Program-made: the position numbers and the translations under genes | Shown: positions 26,131-39,022 of the stretch, piece by piece | Layout: each line of letters starts with the position of its first letter | How positions within the stretch are numbered: position 1 is the stretch's first letter | Notes under the pieces: model-generated | What the model saw: only the letters and a program-made list of their open reading frames with translations | What the model was told of the DNA's origin: nothing | Database searches by the model: none | From: Casuarina equisetifolia | Taxonomy: Eukaryota; Streptophyta; Magnoliopsida; Fagales; Casuarinaceae | DNA length: 64,000 nucleotides | Assembly (NCBI GenBank): GCA_028551475.1 | Contig: CM052357.1 | Coordinates: forward strand, 27,549,745 to 27,613,744 | Reading direction: 5' to 3'

Positions 26131-27467
26131 ACCTTTATCTTAATTGGGTCATTCCAAAGAAGTATGAAAATCCAATCAAAGTCATATATGCAAGCTCGGT
26201 AACCAGTTTTAGCTTTTACTTTTGTTTTTGCTTTTAAGTCATCCTCTTTCTTAAAAGGATAAGATTCCCTCTCTTTACCAAAAGGTAAGGATAAGTGTAT
26301 TTCAACTTTTATAAAAGAAAGCTTCCTATTGATGGAAGCTCTTTTATACTTCTCTCAAGCCTTTCCTCACTCTCACCTCCTTGACTCCTCAGTCTTCAGT
26401 CTCTTCTACGACACTTAATAGCAATCTTCTGTATGTTCCACTCTGAATACCAATTTTACCACTAGCAATTGTAACAAAACCATCCATTTTAACGTGCCAA
26501 GACATTGCCAATAAATTTAGGCAAGATAATAAGTAGTGATCGGCTAACTTTTTATGGTTGGAACCCAAAACCCTTTTAATTTTGGGTTTGTTCCTTGGGA
26601 AACCAACAATGGTCATTGGCTCTCATGGCTGTAATGGCTTCAGTAAATTATTAGATTTTGAACTCGTTTTTGCTATAATTTGCCGGAGGTGGGGGGAGCA
26701 GTAAAGTACCAGGATCCCAGGAACCTGCACTAGAATTACTGGCTTTCAGAGAGCTTAGACAGGAATCTGGGTACCCAAACATCCACAGTTAGCGTTCAAA
26801 ACTCTCGGGCTAATACAAGGTTTGATAGCTGCAGGCTACACATTGATAATTTGATAAGCCTACTTTTCATCTTTATGGCTAATGGTACTGAAGCTCTGTA
26901 GAATCTCTGATCTGTGTATACGTGCACTAACCCACATGCCAGCGCTAACATAATATACCAACATTATGGGCCATATGCTGTCTGAAGATCTAAGAGCACA
27001 AGGACTAAATGAAGAAGTGAATCGTACAAACAGCAACGAAAAAGCTATATTGAAACTGAAATATCTGTAATAGAGAAGAACTTCTTTTTTTCTCTTTTCA
27101 TATCAAGGATTTGGATACATAGTTTTCAAATAGCTGCATTTCCTGTTGCAGATTTGCTGGACAGGAATCCTAGGCGCTGTTAAAACTTCCAAGGGCTAGG
27201 AAGTTTTATAAAATTATTATGCCTAATTGCATGTAACTTAATGCCGCACATGGGTCGTGCTCTAACATTTCAGGTTACAAGGACCAGGATCTGGAAGCAC
27301 CAGATCTGGATGAGATGTTACAACAAAGGAAACGGTAAAGAAGAGAAATTGGACATTAAATTAAAAGTAAAATTAGTAACTTAGAGATGTGGATCAACCT
27401 TATACTGTCAGGATGTGAAGAGCCCTTCCACCTCATAAATACCCTTGAAGAATAAGATGTCCTGATA
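26131..27467. other. Spacer and 3' flank of the cyclin gene
   Basis: Mixed-composition DNA. The part nearest 27467 should hold the cyclin 3' UTR. No other gene is supported. Confidence 0.4.
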
Positions 27468-30400
27468 TTAGAAGAGTGAAACAACTGGTTCCAGAGATGT
27501 CAAAGTTGCCACACGATTGAACTGCCATGAGAGAAAGAAGTTTTTTTAAGGATACTCTTATAGAAACTATTAGAAGAGTTTTTTTAGTATCGTGTTCATG
27601 CCAATGCCTCTCGCATTGGAGATGTTCTGATTGCTAAATGCCAAAAGCAATATATCCAGAACTAATTGCTAAATGCCAAAAGCTTCTCGTTGGAGCTGTT
27701 CTTATTATAAGTTACCGGGTTCACTAAGGTTGACCTCAATGAGAGTTAGCTCTGGGAGCCTACAACCGTACTCATGATGTACCTCTCCAAGCACTGGCAG
27801 AAGCATACTGGACGATGCAAGGGTAATTCAACTACGACTTGAAATTATTCTACACTGCACATTATTACCTTCTGTTGTCTGTACTTCTCACGTATGGCAT
27901 TTAGGGAGCAACTTTTCGTGTTCAGTTGCAAATCTGCCAGGGCAAGGACTACAACTTTCAGCTCCGATGCCTTGTAACTGGTATAATGTTCTAAGGTTGG
28001 ATTCTGCATCAAATGCACATTTACAAGCTTTTCAGACATGTTTTTTTCTAGTTAGAAGGAAGAAATAACTTCAAATGGAATAGTAAGGCACAAAAATTGC
28101 AGACCCATGGGTGCTCAGACCGATCAAGAGTCCATCTGGCAAGGAAAACAGCCGCTGCAGCTACCAGGGAAGGTAGAAACTTTAGGAAGCTATACTCCAC
28201 GAGTGTCAATTCTGCTAAATAATCTGCTAAGAATTCGAGGTCGAAAGAAGGAAGCTGTACAACAAAGTAAGAAAAGTATCAATTTAGTTTTCTTTTATAG
28301 TTATTTGGTTTGCAAAATGTGATACAAGAATTGAAAAATACCCTCATCTATAATACCTTGTAAGAAACTTGTGCGGCTTGAATGAATCTCCTGAAGCCAA
28401 AGGTTTAGGATCAAGAAGATTAGTGACTTCATTATCAAATGCAATTTTTTTCCAAAAATAAAGGTGGTAATGCATTACCGGAGAAATGATTTTGTGGTTG
28501 GAACAGCTAACCGGAAGTGCAAGAAATTCAAAACTTTGCGCTCCAGTTCCAGTACCTGCCATTTGATGCCAACAATCAGGGGACCTAAAAAGCAGAATAT
28601 TTAACTAATTATCCCTCTTGTAGAAAGAGGGGGCAAAATATGGCATGAAAACATGCACGAACCAAGAGAAAAATTGGAAGAATGAATAGCAAGCAGGACC
28701 TGAATAACCCCTCGTTTTTCAATTCCTTGGAGGAGAGGAGCTGGAATAGCTGTTTTGCAATTGGCCTTTCCTTTCTACAATTTAAACAGCACTAATTTTT
28801 TATAGGTTAGACTTCCTCCCCACATGGGGAAGGAGAGTGGGGACCCTAGCTATCTATATAAGGAGACTTGACTATTTTCATTTCGTTAGTTTTTTGGGCT
28901 GGAACTTGCCCCTGTGTTGGTATTAGAATGAACCCATGACCTGACCTTGCATTTGATATCCTCTTGATATTGTGCCTACTATCCTCGCAAGGTAGAAGTA
29001 GGTAGGAGGGGGCCAACCATGTCGGTAGTAATGTAAATTTGGACAAGAGAGAATGTCATGATTTATACTTCTTCCTACATCGAGAAGGTGAGTGGGAAAT
29101 CCTATCACATAAGGGGGTTCGGATATTTCTGTCACTGGACCAATCTTCTGGGCCGGAACCTGAGCGGTGACACTAAGACCTTGTAGAATAGGACTCACGT
29201 AATGCACTAACTTTAGAATCTCAATGGTCATTACCGAGTTTAACTCTTCTTTGCTCTGGAAGTTCTGGAGAGAGCAGGTTTTTGTATATCATTTGAGTTC
29301 AAATTGTGTTCTGCAAATGTGGGAGGATAGGTAGGTTACTTGCCTTTATGGTAATTTAGAACCTAATGATGCTCAATGCTAAGAATATATTCCTTTGACC
29401 TTCGCTAATCTTCTGGTGTCTTCAGGTTGAATCGAAGTACTCCTTACTGGATTTTCTTCACAGACCAGATCACCCCTGGTGACTTCCATCTCATTATATC
29501 CACTATATTATTTGTCTAAAAACTTTTTCATGTTATTTTTTGGTCGATGTGTTCGTATATACAACTTGATTTCTGAAATTATGATCAATATCAAGATATT
29601 GATTTCTGCAACAAAGCCATGCACTAGTTTTTATGTCTAGATTAAGTTTGAATTAATGTGATGCCAACGGCTCACCAGAAATATGGACGCCATAAACCTA
29701 AATGCGAAGTAGCAAGAGTATACCTCTCCTCGCGTATATGTGTTGTCTGTGATGACACAAAATTCTTCCACTCTTGGTGCGCAGATTTCCTCATACTTCC
29801 TTTAAGCCACAACAGAAAAAAGCAGATCTTAAAATCTCATGATGATGTAGAAAAATTAATGCAACATCCGATTTATCAGCACCATGAAATGCAGTCAAGA
29901 CCTGGCATATATAAGTAATGGAGATAAACAAGAAAAGAAGACTGGCACCACTTCATTCACACACCTACTTGGGCACAATTAGCCTTAAAGGACAAATTTT
30001 TTCATATAGTGCAAGATAACAATATCTTTACCATAGGAATTAAATTAAGCCTTCTTTAAATTCTAGAGATCATATGAAAAAACATAGTTCCACTTAAAAT
30101 AACATGCTACACATTAATAGCAACTCTAAGTGAAAAAGTCACTAGTTTCATTACCTTGGATTTAATTTTATAGTTCAAATATGTTATCCTTAGGAAACCA
30201 GGAAAATGAAACTTGCCAAAATATTATTCAAGTCTAAGAATATTCATGATTGTCATTGGCATTATCATTATCACAATCATCATCTACTAAATAATCTATC
30301 ATTATCAATGTAATTTTGAAGTCTTACAAAAACCATAGTCTTGAATTGGAAATATTTAAATGGGAAAGAAAAACACTTCTAATCACAAAATTGAATGTAG

Positions 30401-33034
30401 AAAGCCATTGCACCTAATTTACTAAAACCCCCAAAACTATAAAACTTACGAGGAGATTAACATGCAAGTGACACCAAGCAATTGGAGTCGTGTTTTTTCT
30501 ATGTAATTTTTAGAGAGGAACCGGTCGATGAGATTTACTGTGAGGTAAAGTGTATCAGGAACAAGCTTATATTCTTCACAGACCTGGAAAAAAAAAAAAA
30601 AAAAGATAAAGGTAGACAAAGAAATTAATTGAACATTTAATTAAGAAATTAACCAAATTTTAACAACAAATGTCCATTCTTTTTCTCTAGCTATAGATAA
30701 GACAAAAGATAATCTTTAAAGGTGAAATAGAACAATACATTTGCAACACGATAATTGTAAAAATATCAATCCAATGTACATACCTATGCACTGAAATTTT
30801 CTCAAAGAGTGCAAAATGACAAAATTTGAAATCTTTTATTTTAAAAAAAAGATGTGCAAGCTAACAAATATGAAAATAAATGAGGTAATGGGTAGTGGAC
30901 AACCATAAAAGGATCCTTCTAAATTAATTGAAGAATGGATAAAACAAACAACGCTACGAGTATCATTTTTGCTGTTCAGCACTAGAAAATGGGGGCAGTT
31001 AGTTAGAAAAGAATTGAGAAGTTTGTTCATTTTTAAGGCTTAGCTTTTCTAAATGAAATAAAAGGAAAAAGCATGACGAGTTTGTTAGATCGATTTGGAT
31101 GTTGACTTGCCTCCACTAGCCAATCAATCAGAATTCCTCGCATGCTTGGAGTAATGTCTTGCTGCAACTTTTCCATGTAATCAGTTGATGGCCTACAACC
31201 GAGCTGAGGAAAGAGATTTTTCACAATGAGTTAGCATATTTCACTGATTCCCTCTTACTTTTCCAAGAACATTTGACAGTGAAATGTTGAGCTTTGAACC
31301 AAAAAGCTAATATAAAGACATCAGGAACCCTGTTTCGTATCACTGATGGATGAGATATCACTCACAAGTGTCGTTAAAATTTTCAAGAAACCTGATGATG
31401 TAGTACAAATTACAGCCAACACTAAGGACACTTTTCAACAATGGAAAAAATAGCAATTTATAACTGGCGAGATCTGCAATTAAGCATAGAAATAGAAAGA
31501 GCAATAAATGAACTTAAAATGAATAGTTGCAATACAAACCTCTACAACTTGTAAATTACTGTAAATATCGGAGGCATACGAGCTGCAAGCTATAGGATCT
31601 TTTAACTTTGAATCAATATCCAAAATGTCTGGGCCACTTGACATTCCTGATTCCTCGCAGTCCGTGTCTCCTGCATTATTTAATGAAAAGAGCATCACAG
31701 AAAACTTAACATTAGAAACAGAACGACAAGAACTAGAAACATGTTTCTGACCAACAAGTAAAATCATTTTCTTAATTCTTGATAGTTTCTCTCCACCAAA
31801 ACATTGATCAAATGAACAATGCAACCACATGAACATTTTGACCACCTGAACCATCAGTATGCAACTTTCATATCATCTATAAAACTTATAAGTTGCAAAT
31901 TAGAGGCATTAAAGTTACTGTACAGTTGCCAGTTAGTATATTTATGAATTATTGCATCCTAAGAGAGAAGCTTGTAACAGAAAACGAACCTTTCTCTTGA
32001 GAATTTTGGACTCCAGCAAGTTTTCTGGAAGTACAACCCCTCATGCTAACACTTATGTTTTGCTCCTTGGGCCCTTCCTCTTCTAAATTAACTGGCATGT
32101 TGATCTCTTGTGATTCAACCACACTTATTTTTGACAACTCTTCAGCTAACTTTGCTTTTGCGTCCAGTTGCATGGGTGAAATCTCTCGAGTGACTCTTGC
32201 AACCTGTTTATCGTTCTTCTCTCCAGGACCTCTTCTACCCTGCTTGCTAGTCTATTAACCAGCCATGTCAACGACACTAAGTTCAGATGACATAGCAAGT
32301 ACTGATATATTTTGCAGCCCGTGACCCAGTACAGATAACACAGTTGCTTATATGATTATTGTCAAGAAAAACTGTCTTTTAATTTTTAAATGTAGGAAAT
32401 CATACATTCAAAGTCCAAGAAGCGGCTAATCAACTCTGCATCATTTCATCATTTTAAATGTGTAACTGTAAATGCCAAAATTCAAGGATTGGCTAGTCAC
32501 CTCAATATGATATTCTAAATTACTTAGTTACAGATTGAGTACCCGATGTTGCTTATATAGTCTAAATTGACCTGGTACATGGAACTCAACAAAATCCTGC
32601 CACTACAACGTAATACAACCGAGAATACCATAAAAACATTTAAAAAATTGGAAGTCACTGAAACAAAATCCAATAACTATGGCTACTTTGACATTGGCAT
32701 AAAAATCACAGACGAAAGGGTGATGAATCCTTACCTGAATTTTTGATACATGAGCACGGTTCATGCATAAACTTTGAGAAGATATGTTAGTCACATCCGC
32801 AAGCACTGCCCTCCTCTTATGCTGTATGCCAGCAGGGGCTGCCATGGAGGCTTTGTTCTCATCAGATGCCGCTCTCTTGAACTTTGACCGAGGAGCATGC
32901 TTATGATCTTGCTTAAAGGAAGGTTTGGAGGAAGGAAATCTCGCTCCTGATAAGCCCAAGGCTTTAGCTCTTGCTCGAGTGACTCGAACTGTGGGTTCTT
33001 CAACATTAGCATCAGTTATATTTTCTTTATTCAT
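27468..33034 (-). CDS. CYCA2: A2-type mitotic cyclin, 11 coding exons
   Basis: Activates cyclin-dependent kinases in S to M phase and in mitosis/endocycle control. Exons in transcript order: 32735-33034, 31990-32251, 31540-31670, 31111-31203, 30450-30583, 29724-29799, 28479-28555, 28357-28390, 28105-28254, 27869-28003, 27468-27521. All phases agree and give 481 residues. A KEN box lies at residues 3-5 and a perfect D-box RAVLADVTN at 75-83, both degradation signals. The cyclin N box contains [11 protein letters not shown] (252-262), the A-type signature, followed by [14 protein letters not shown]; the cyclin C box includes [11 protein letters not shown] and [10 protein letters not shown]. The intron after exon 4 begins with GC (31109-31110). 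Exon 8 is only 34 bases. The second intron of the C box holds a dispersed repeat. Two uORFs sit just above the ATG. The A2 subgroup is firm; the paralogue number is not. Confidence 0.95.
28806..29180. repeat. Dispersed repeat family, copy B, inside a cyclin intron
   Basis: At 28970-29180 a unit runs from GTGCCTACTATCC through GTAGGTAGGAGG and CTACATCGAGAAGG to GGGCCGGAACCTG, matching copy A near 18365. The half unit at 28806-28970 (CCCACATGGGGAAGGAG to GGGCTGGAAC) repeats its second part. Located in the intron between the exons at 28479-28555 and 29724-29799. Confidence 0.45.
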
Positions 33035-33089
33035 ATTTGCATGCCTTGTAAAAGAGCAATGCACGACTTCAGAGTGAAACTTTCTGCAT
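33031..33089 (-). promoter_or_regulatory. Two short uORFs above the cyclin A2 start codon
   Basis: uORF1 is 33089-33069 (six codons plus TGA). uORF2 is 33042-33031 (three codons, ATG CAA ATA TGA), whose TGA overlaps the main ATG in an ATGA arrangement. Both lie in the contiguous leader between a likely acceptor (33095-33096) and the start. Confidence 0.6.
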
Positions 33090-33094
33090 CCAAC

Positions 33095-34490
33095 CTGCAC
33101 TCCTACAATCAATTCATTGCAAGACACCAGGAATAAGCAGCAGGACTACAAGCCGGAAAACCCCAGGTAAAGATGCAATGTAATTTGTCCCTTGAAACCA
33201 AGCAGCGCAGGCTTCAACTTGACAAAGCCTTTGCAGTAACAGTTTGAACACATAGCGCACATGCCAACGCAGTGCATGTAGAGTTTCAACATATCAAGAT
33301 TAGCTTGCCATTGTTTTTTCCCTTCTTTATAATAAATTCAAGGAGCATTTACTCCCATTAGTAGGGACTCTATATTATGCAAAAATTTAAAATTTGAATT
33401 TGCAAGCAAACACTTGGTGGACATTCCAATGCATGCACGTGTTAAACATTAGTAGTTTCGAAAAATCAAAGCTGGGTTCCCAACATTCTTTTCCCTTCTC
33501 TAAGCAAATTTAAGGTACATTTACTCCACCATAACTGAGGGCTCTGTTCTTCAAGAATTTAAATTAGAACGAAGCTACTCTCTTCTTTGTATGAAGCAAA
33601 ACCAAAGAGAAAAATAGTTTCAAATTTCAGTTTATCAGGATAACAGAACCCGTGATCTACAGAAAGGTTACCTTAGTGCATTTTATTTCAGCTCGTCATT
33701 ACTGTAAATCCTCTGTTTGGTAGCTGACACAACCTGAGTAAAATAATAGAAAATGAAAATCTTCCAATTAACCAAAGAATTTCTTAAAAAAAAAAAAAGA
33801 ATATCGTCGAGTTCCTTAGAAATGTTTAAGAAGCGAAGGAAAAAAAAAAAAAACGAATTCGTTTACTCCTTTTTTGGGGCAGCGGAGATCTTAAAACCAA
33901 CCGAAACCCTTACGGGTCAAAAAGTTCTCGACTAACGCCTACAAGTTTCATATACGCCACTCTAAACGAGACGAAAAGCACCGGATTGAAACCATCTCAC
34001 CCCAAGTTTTTGGATACATTCTCCCAGGACGAGAGAAATCAAATGTCGAACGGTGCGAAACCCGTAAAGATTTCAAACAAACAGGAAGAAAAAGGAAAGT
34101 AAAGATATGAAAAAACCAGAAAAGAGAGAGAACAAGAGTCTGCATCACAGATCTGTACCATGAAACTGAAGAATGAAAAACATTCAAAGAGTTTCCACAG
34201 AACTGAGACTCTACGTAGATCCAAATCCAAAACAACATAGCTCCAGCATCACAAAATTCAAGCGATTTGAAATAATAATAATAATAAATACCAAAAAAAG
34301 AACAAGAGGTGCGTGGAAGAGAATGCCGGAGAGCTCTGAGCCTACGGTGTTACAGGGAGCTCCGAGAGCTTCAATGGCAGCCTTGGGAAGCTCGGAACCT
34401 CAGAGGAAGAGGGGAGTCCACAAGGAGAGTGAAGGAGAGAGAGTGTTCATGGATATAGGCGGAGCGTGGGCGGGACAGCGTACAGTTTGA
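33095..34490 (-). other. Predicted leader intron, leader exon and promoter of the cyclin A2 gene
   Basis: The minus strand has a TGCAG acceptor at 33095-33097 and a possible TTTG|GTATTT donor near 34286-34291. The GC-richer stretch 34300-34480 is the likely first exon. I did not see a clear M-phase AACGG element. The short ORFs are not convincing. Confidence 0.35.
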
Positions 34491-37400
34491 ACTTCCAAAT
34501 TCCAAATGGTTATTGTTTGTTATTTGCACTACTGCGCTTATTGCTTCTATGATTTTTAGTCATGCCTCAGTTCTTTTGAATTGTTTTTGGATCGGCCCTC
34601 TTGCATGTTTCTTTACTTTTTTTTTTTTTCTTTCTAAGCAAGGATGTCAAACTTAAGATCTTGATATTTTTTATTAACAGTCTTAGTAGTGAAATATTGA
34701 TCCAGAAACCATTTTCCTCTTTTGTTTTCTTTCAATTGACATAATTTTGATGAATTTGATCTTGTACTTTGATATTGGTATTCTTTTTTTTTTTACTCAC
34801 ACACATAAAAAGAGTAAGAGATTCGAACCATCGACCAAGTGAACTTGCCAATCAAGGATCTGACCTAGCTCTCCCAAAAGCACTGAAGTTGCATATTGAC
34901 ATAGTTAGGTGCATTCTTCCTTACCAAATTAAGTATTACCATGTTAGAATATACTTTTGATTTGGTAGGATTTGATTAGATGGATGAAATTTGAAATAAT
35001 AATAATAAAAAATTCCAATTGCTCTTTCGAGTTCTTTTTAAATTGTGTGAAATTAATTTATATTTAACTTTTAAATCTATTTTTAGTTTAAGATGTTATT
35101 ATTGTGTAATTTATTATACCTACTGTTATACTTATTTTTTGAGTCATAGTTAATCAATAACACTCACAATTAAAAAATGCCTTCAAATTTGATTATAATT
35201 TCTAATGGGTGTATTATTTAACTTTTTCTAATTAAGATCACAATCTTCTAATTAATCCACTATTTTGGATTATGAATAACTTTAGTAGGTGAATTTGTCT
35301 TGTACATTAACTAATATAATCTTATGAGGGGTTTGTGGGTGAGTTTTTATTATTGTTATCTACAAAATATTTGATTTTTTCTTGCTATTTATTGTCTACA
35401 TATACTTTTGGTTAATGAAGATTGCAAATTGGATTTTTTGGATAATATGACAACTCAAAATGTTTCATATAAAAAGGAGAAAAGATCATGAGGAATTAAT
35501 GTCAAGACATTCTTTAGATTTTCAAGTACTAGACTTCCCAAATGGACAAATCATCTTTTTACCCAATAAAACTCCAAAATTTGATGACATCAATTTAATC
35601 TTAGATTACTGGTACGAGTGGAATTACTAGTTCAAGTAAAAACTTTGAAAATTTTGTCCACTTCAATGTTCTGTAAAATTAGAGTTATGGAGAATAATCA
35701 TGAAACACCTCTAGGAGTTCAAATGAAAGATTTTCAAGGGCATGTAAAAGTCCCAAGTGCTGCTAATAGGAACCTTCATTGCATTTAATAATTAACACAT
35801 ATTCTATACAAGCATAATCGTGAAGCAACATGCACATGCATTGTTGTAATCGAAATTTGAATTGCGGTCTCAAACCAAATTCAAAATCCAAGATTTACTC
35901 TTGTTTATCCTGTGTCTATTTTGGCTGTAGACCGTTTAATATCATCCAATTTTAAGCCAATTTTTTAGTCCAGCACTCCTCAATCATCACTTGGATATCT
36001 TCAACATTAATTATCATCTTCCTCTCTCTTAATCAACGAGGGATTGGCTGGTTCAATCAAATCGTGCTTGTAATTCCAGATTTAAAAGATTGGCTTTTGG
36101 CTTTTGCTAAAGATTAAAGTCCCAATCTGCCTTCTTTTTCACATCACTGTTTTGGGGTATCAGTCTTCTTCGGGCTCAAATTGGGAATCAGGAACTCGGA
36201 ACATTCAAGAAAGCGCTTGAAAAGAGAAAACGGTAGCTGTATCATGTGTTTGACCTCCCAAAGGGCAATGGTGCCTTTTTGTTTTCTCATGATTTTCCTT
36301 TTTGAATTTGCTGTTTGGGAAAGGGCGCTGAGACTAGGACCAGACCCAGAACCAGCCATCATAATAGGACGGATGTGTAGGGTTCATCACCCTAAGTAAA
36401 GAGCTGTGGGCCAGAAGCTTCTGCTGGTAAGGTTCTGGGAAAGGCCAGTTTCCTCAGGGACCCAACCGATCTGAATAGGTAGGCCATTGAAAGCAGTAGA
36501 TTATTGGAATTTGAGTGGGTGAATCATGTGAGCTTCAACCCTTAATGCTGTAATTTTAAAATTAAAGAAGATCTGGATCTGCTTAACAAAAAAAAAAAAA
36601 AAAGAAACATATCTCAGCTTTACAGGAGCCAAAGACATGGCATACGCTCCCTCTTATCACATGCTTGGCATATTTGTTAAGAATCCTTGGCATATTTATT
36701 TAAGGGACAGAATGATTGTGAAGGACAGAGAACTTTCTACACTAGGATCTGTCTTGGTTTCAAAATCATCATCTGTGTGCGGTTTGTCAACATGTTAGGC
36801 TTTGGTTTTCAAATTCTAAAAGCAAAACAAACCCCTAAAACTTCCTAATTCTTGGACAAATATGGAAGCCAAGCCTAAACACTACCTAATCGGACAAGAA
36901 AGTTCATGTGAGCTAACAACTATGAATTGGAAAAGCAAGAAATGGAGCGTTATAAAGCCGGAAAGATGAGTGGAATAGCAAGCATAGGTACCTTTTCTTG
37001 AGGCTTCCCCACTGCACAAATTCAATGTAAGGATAAGGATAATGCACTTGGAAATTTTATGCAGACCTTTTTAACCAAATTTGACCCACCGTCCCTACTG
37101 ACCCATTTCACAACAACAGACGCAAAGCACCCAAAAGCCACCTACTTTCCATGACTCTGAAACTAAGAGGCTCCTTGGGAGGCCACTGGCCCATCCACAA
37201 AGATGATTGGTGAAAGATGTCAAAATTGGATAATTGCGTGACTCCCAACATTTCAACAACATTTTCTTATTTTTTAATGACCCAAAATTTTATCTAACTT
37301 TATTTAATGGCTTAAATTGAAAAGCATACTTATCTGAGATATGATTATTATACTCAATCTTATTAGTATTAATAAAATTTATCAGGTATCATTTATGTTC

Positions 37401-39022
37401 TCTGAAAAAAAAAAAAAAATTCCCAAAAAGATGCTTGGTGACTACATCTCAATGAGCCAATTTAGCAACATTTGAATGAAATAGATGTTTTTCTATTAAG
37501 TTAAATAAGAATGTTTTGATAAAAAAAAAAAGTAGTGAGGTGGAGGATTGATTCTTTTTAGATATTCAAATTTCTCAACCGGTCCAATTTTAAATTTTAA
37601 ATGAGAAAATTAGTCGTTACGCATGAGGCAAGTTCTGACCAACTCATTATTGTATTGTTTAGTTGTTAGCTTTGGCACGTGCTTCTTGTTGACTGAGGGC
37701 CTTGGGCAACGCAATTCTTTCTGGGAGCTAGTTAGAAGCACTCTGATTATTGCACAGTTTGGTCCCCTATCAGTCGCAGCTAAACAAATGCAAAAGCAGA
37801 AACCTGCGGCCTCTTTACCGCTGTCTCAGGCACGGCTCCGTCGGTCGGGCCCTTACCAGGCATTTGCTACGGCCCCCACCGTCACGGATTCCTGTTAAAG
37901 AAAAGGTTAAAAACAGTTGTTCTGGACAAGTGAAAGCAGAAGGAACTTTCCCTCCTTCATTCGTTTTTCAAACTAGAAACTGGCAGGTTTGCTATTTAAT
38001 GTTTCTTCCGACTCGGTAAAAGACACTCCTCTAGATTTACCTGCCGAGTTTTGGATCATAGAAAGCAGTTTTTCAAAGTACAGTACTTTGATTTTTCTGT
38101 TTTCTATTTTTATAAAAAAATTACTTATAAAAGTAATTGTTGTATTCTTGTTGATTTGTTGGCTTTAGGCTCTAAACTAAGAAAACCAGTTATGTTAACC
38201 ACTATGTATAAGATGGAAGTTACTAGTAAAATTCCAGCCAAAATAAGTGCTATCAGATAAGGTTTATCTCCTAATTTCCAGCCTAGATTGGAACCTGACT
38301 GCATCTGAAACCAATGGTAAACAATGTGAACAACCTTTTGCTCTCCTCAAACGTAGCAAGGAAGTTAGCCTCGAGAATCTTGAATCTGACATCAAGTGAT
38401 GGAACTCTCACCAGAAAGCTTTTCAAATGGGAAAATGCACAAACCAATCTAAAGCTTTTGACTCGTATTCTTACTCCACGCCTGCCTCAATACTTGTGTT
38501 CAGGCAGGAAATAACAAGTCAAGAATCTCATTTGGAGGCTTCATCGTTATTCTTAACTAACAGATCCATTCATAGGGGCAACTGTTAGAAAATGAAATTC
38601 ACAACAATGTTGGAAAGAAATCATATAAATAATTCTATTGTATCTTAAAAGGAATGTAAATTCTTCACATATTTTTTATACTTAGTTAGCTAGCCTAACA
38701 GTAAGCTGATAGAAACTTTAATCGTGAGATCTAAAACTCAATATCCTTTATATATGAATTGGATACATGTATTGTAATATTAAAAAAACTCTCCACATAC
38801 TCTTATAAATGTGAGTACATTATAAAGCATGTCTAATAAGTAGTAAAACTTGAATGGGAATATCTGAATTTATGGGCATATTTCACTAATCATTTTCAAG
38901 TTCAAGTTAAGAATTCTACAACTCTAGCTGTCCGTTTGAACCTAAACATGTTTTTAGGGCAATGATCCCTCAATTCTCGCAATAAATCTTTGCTTTCATT
39001 AATGGATGGCGTTGACACCGGA
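34491..39022. other. Large intergenic spacer upstream of the cyclin gene and downstream of PnsB3
   Basis: AT-rich. A 34800-34870 segment has the phrase AGATTCGAACCATCGACC, common in plant repeats. 36140-36400 is open on both strands but matches nothing I know. A GC-rich patch lies at about 37750-37900. No gene is supported. Confidence 0.4.

Noticed and set aside
34800-34870. tRNA-like phrase GATTCGAACC
   Set aside because: The T-loop-like piece has no matching acceptor stem, anticodon arm or A/B box; more likely repeat sequence.
36144-36399. 72-residue ORFs open on both strands
   Set aside because: No known motif, no nearby splice or promoter evidence, and the two strands cannot both be coding; a 9-bp inverted repeat nearby (36345/36431) is too short for a microRNA hairpin.
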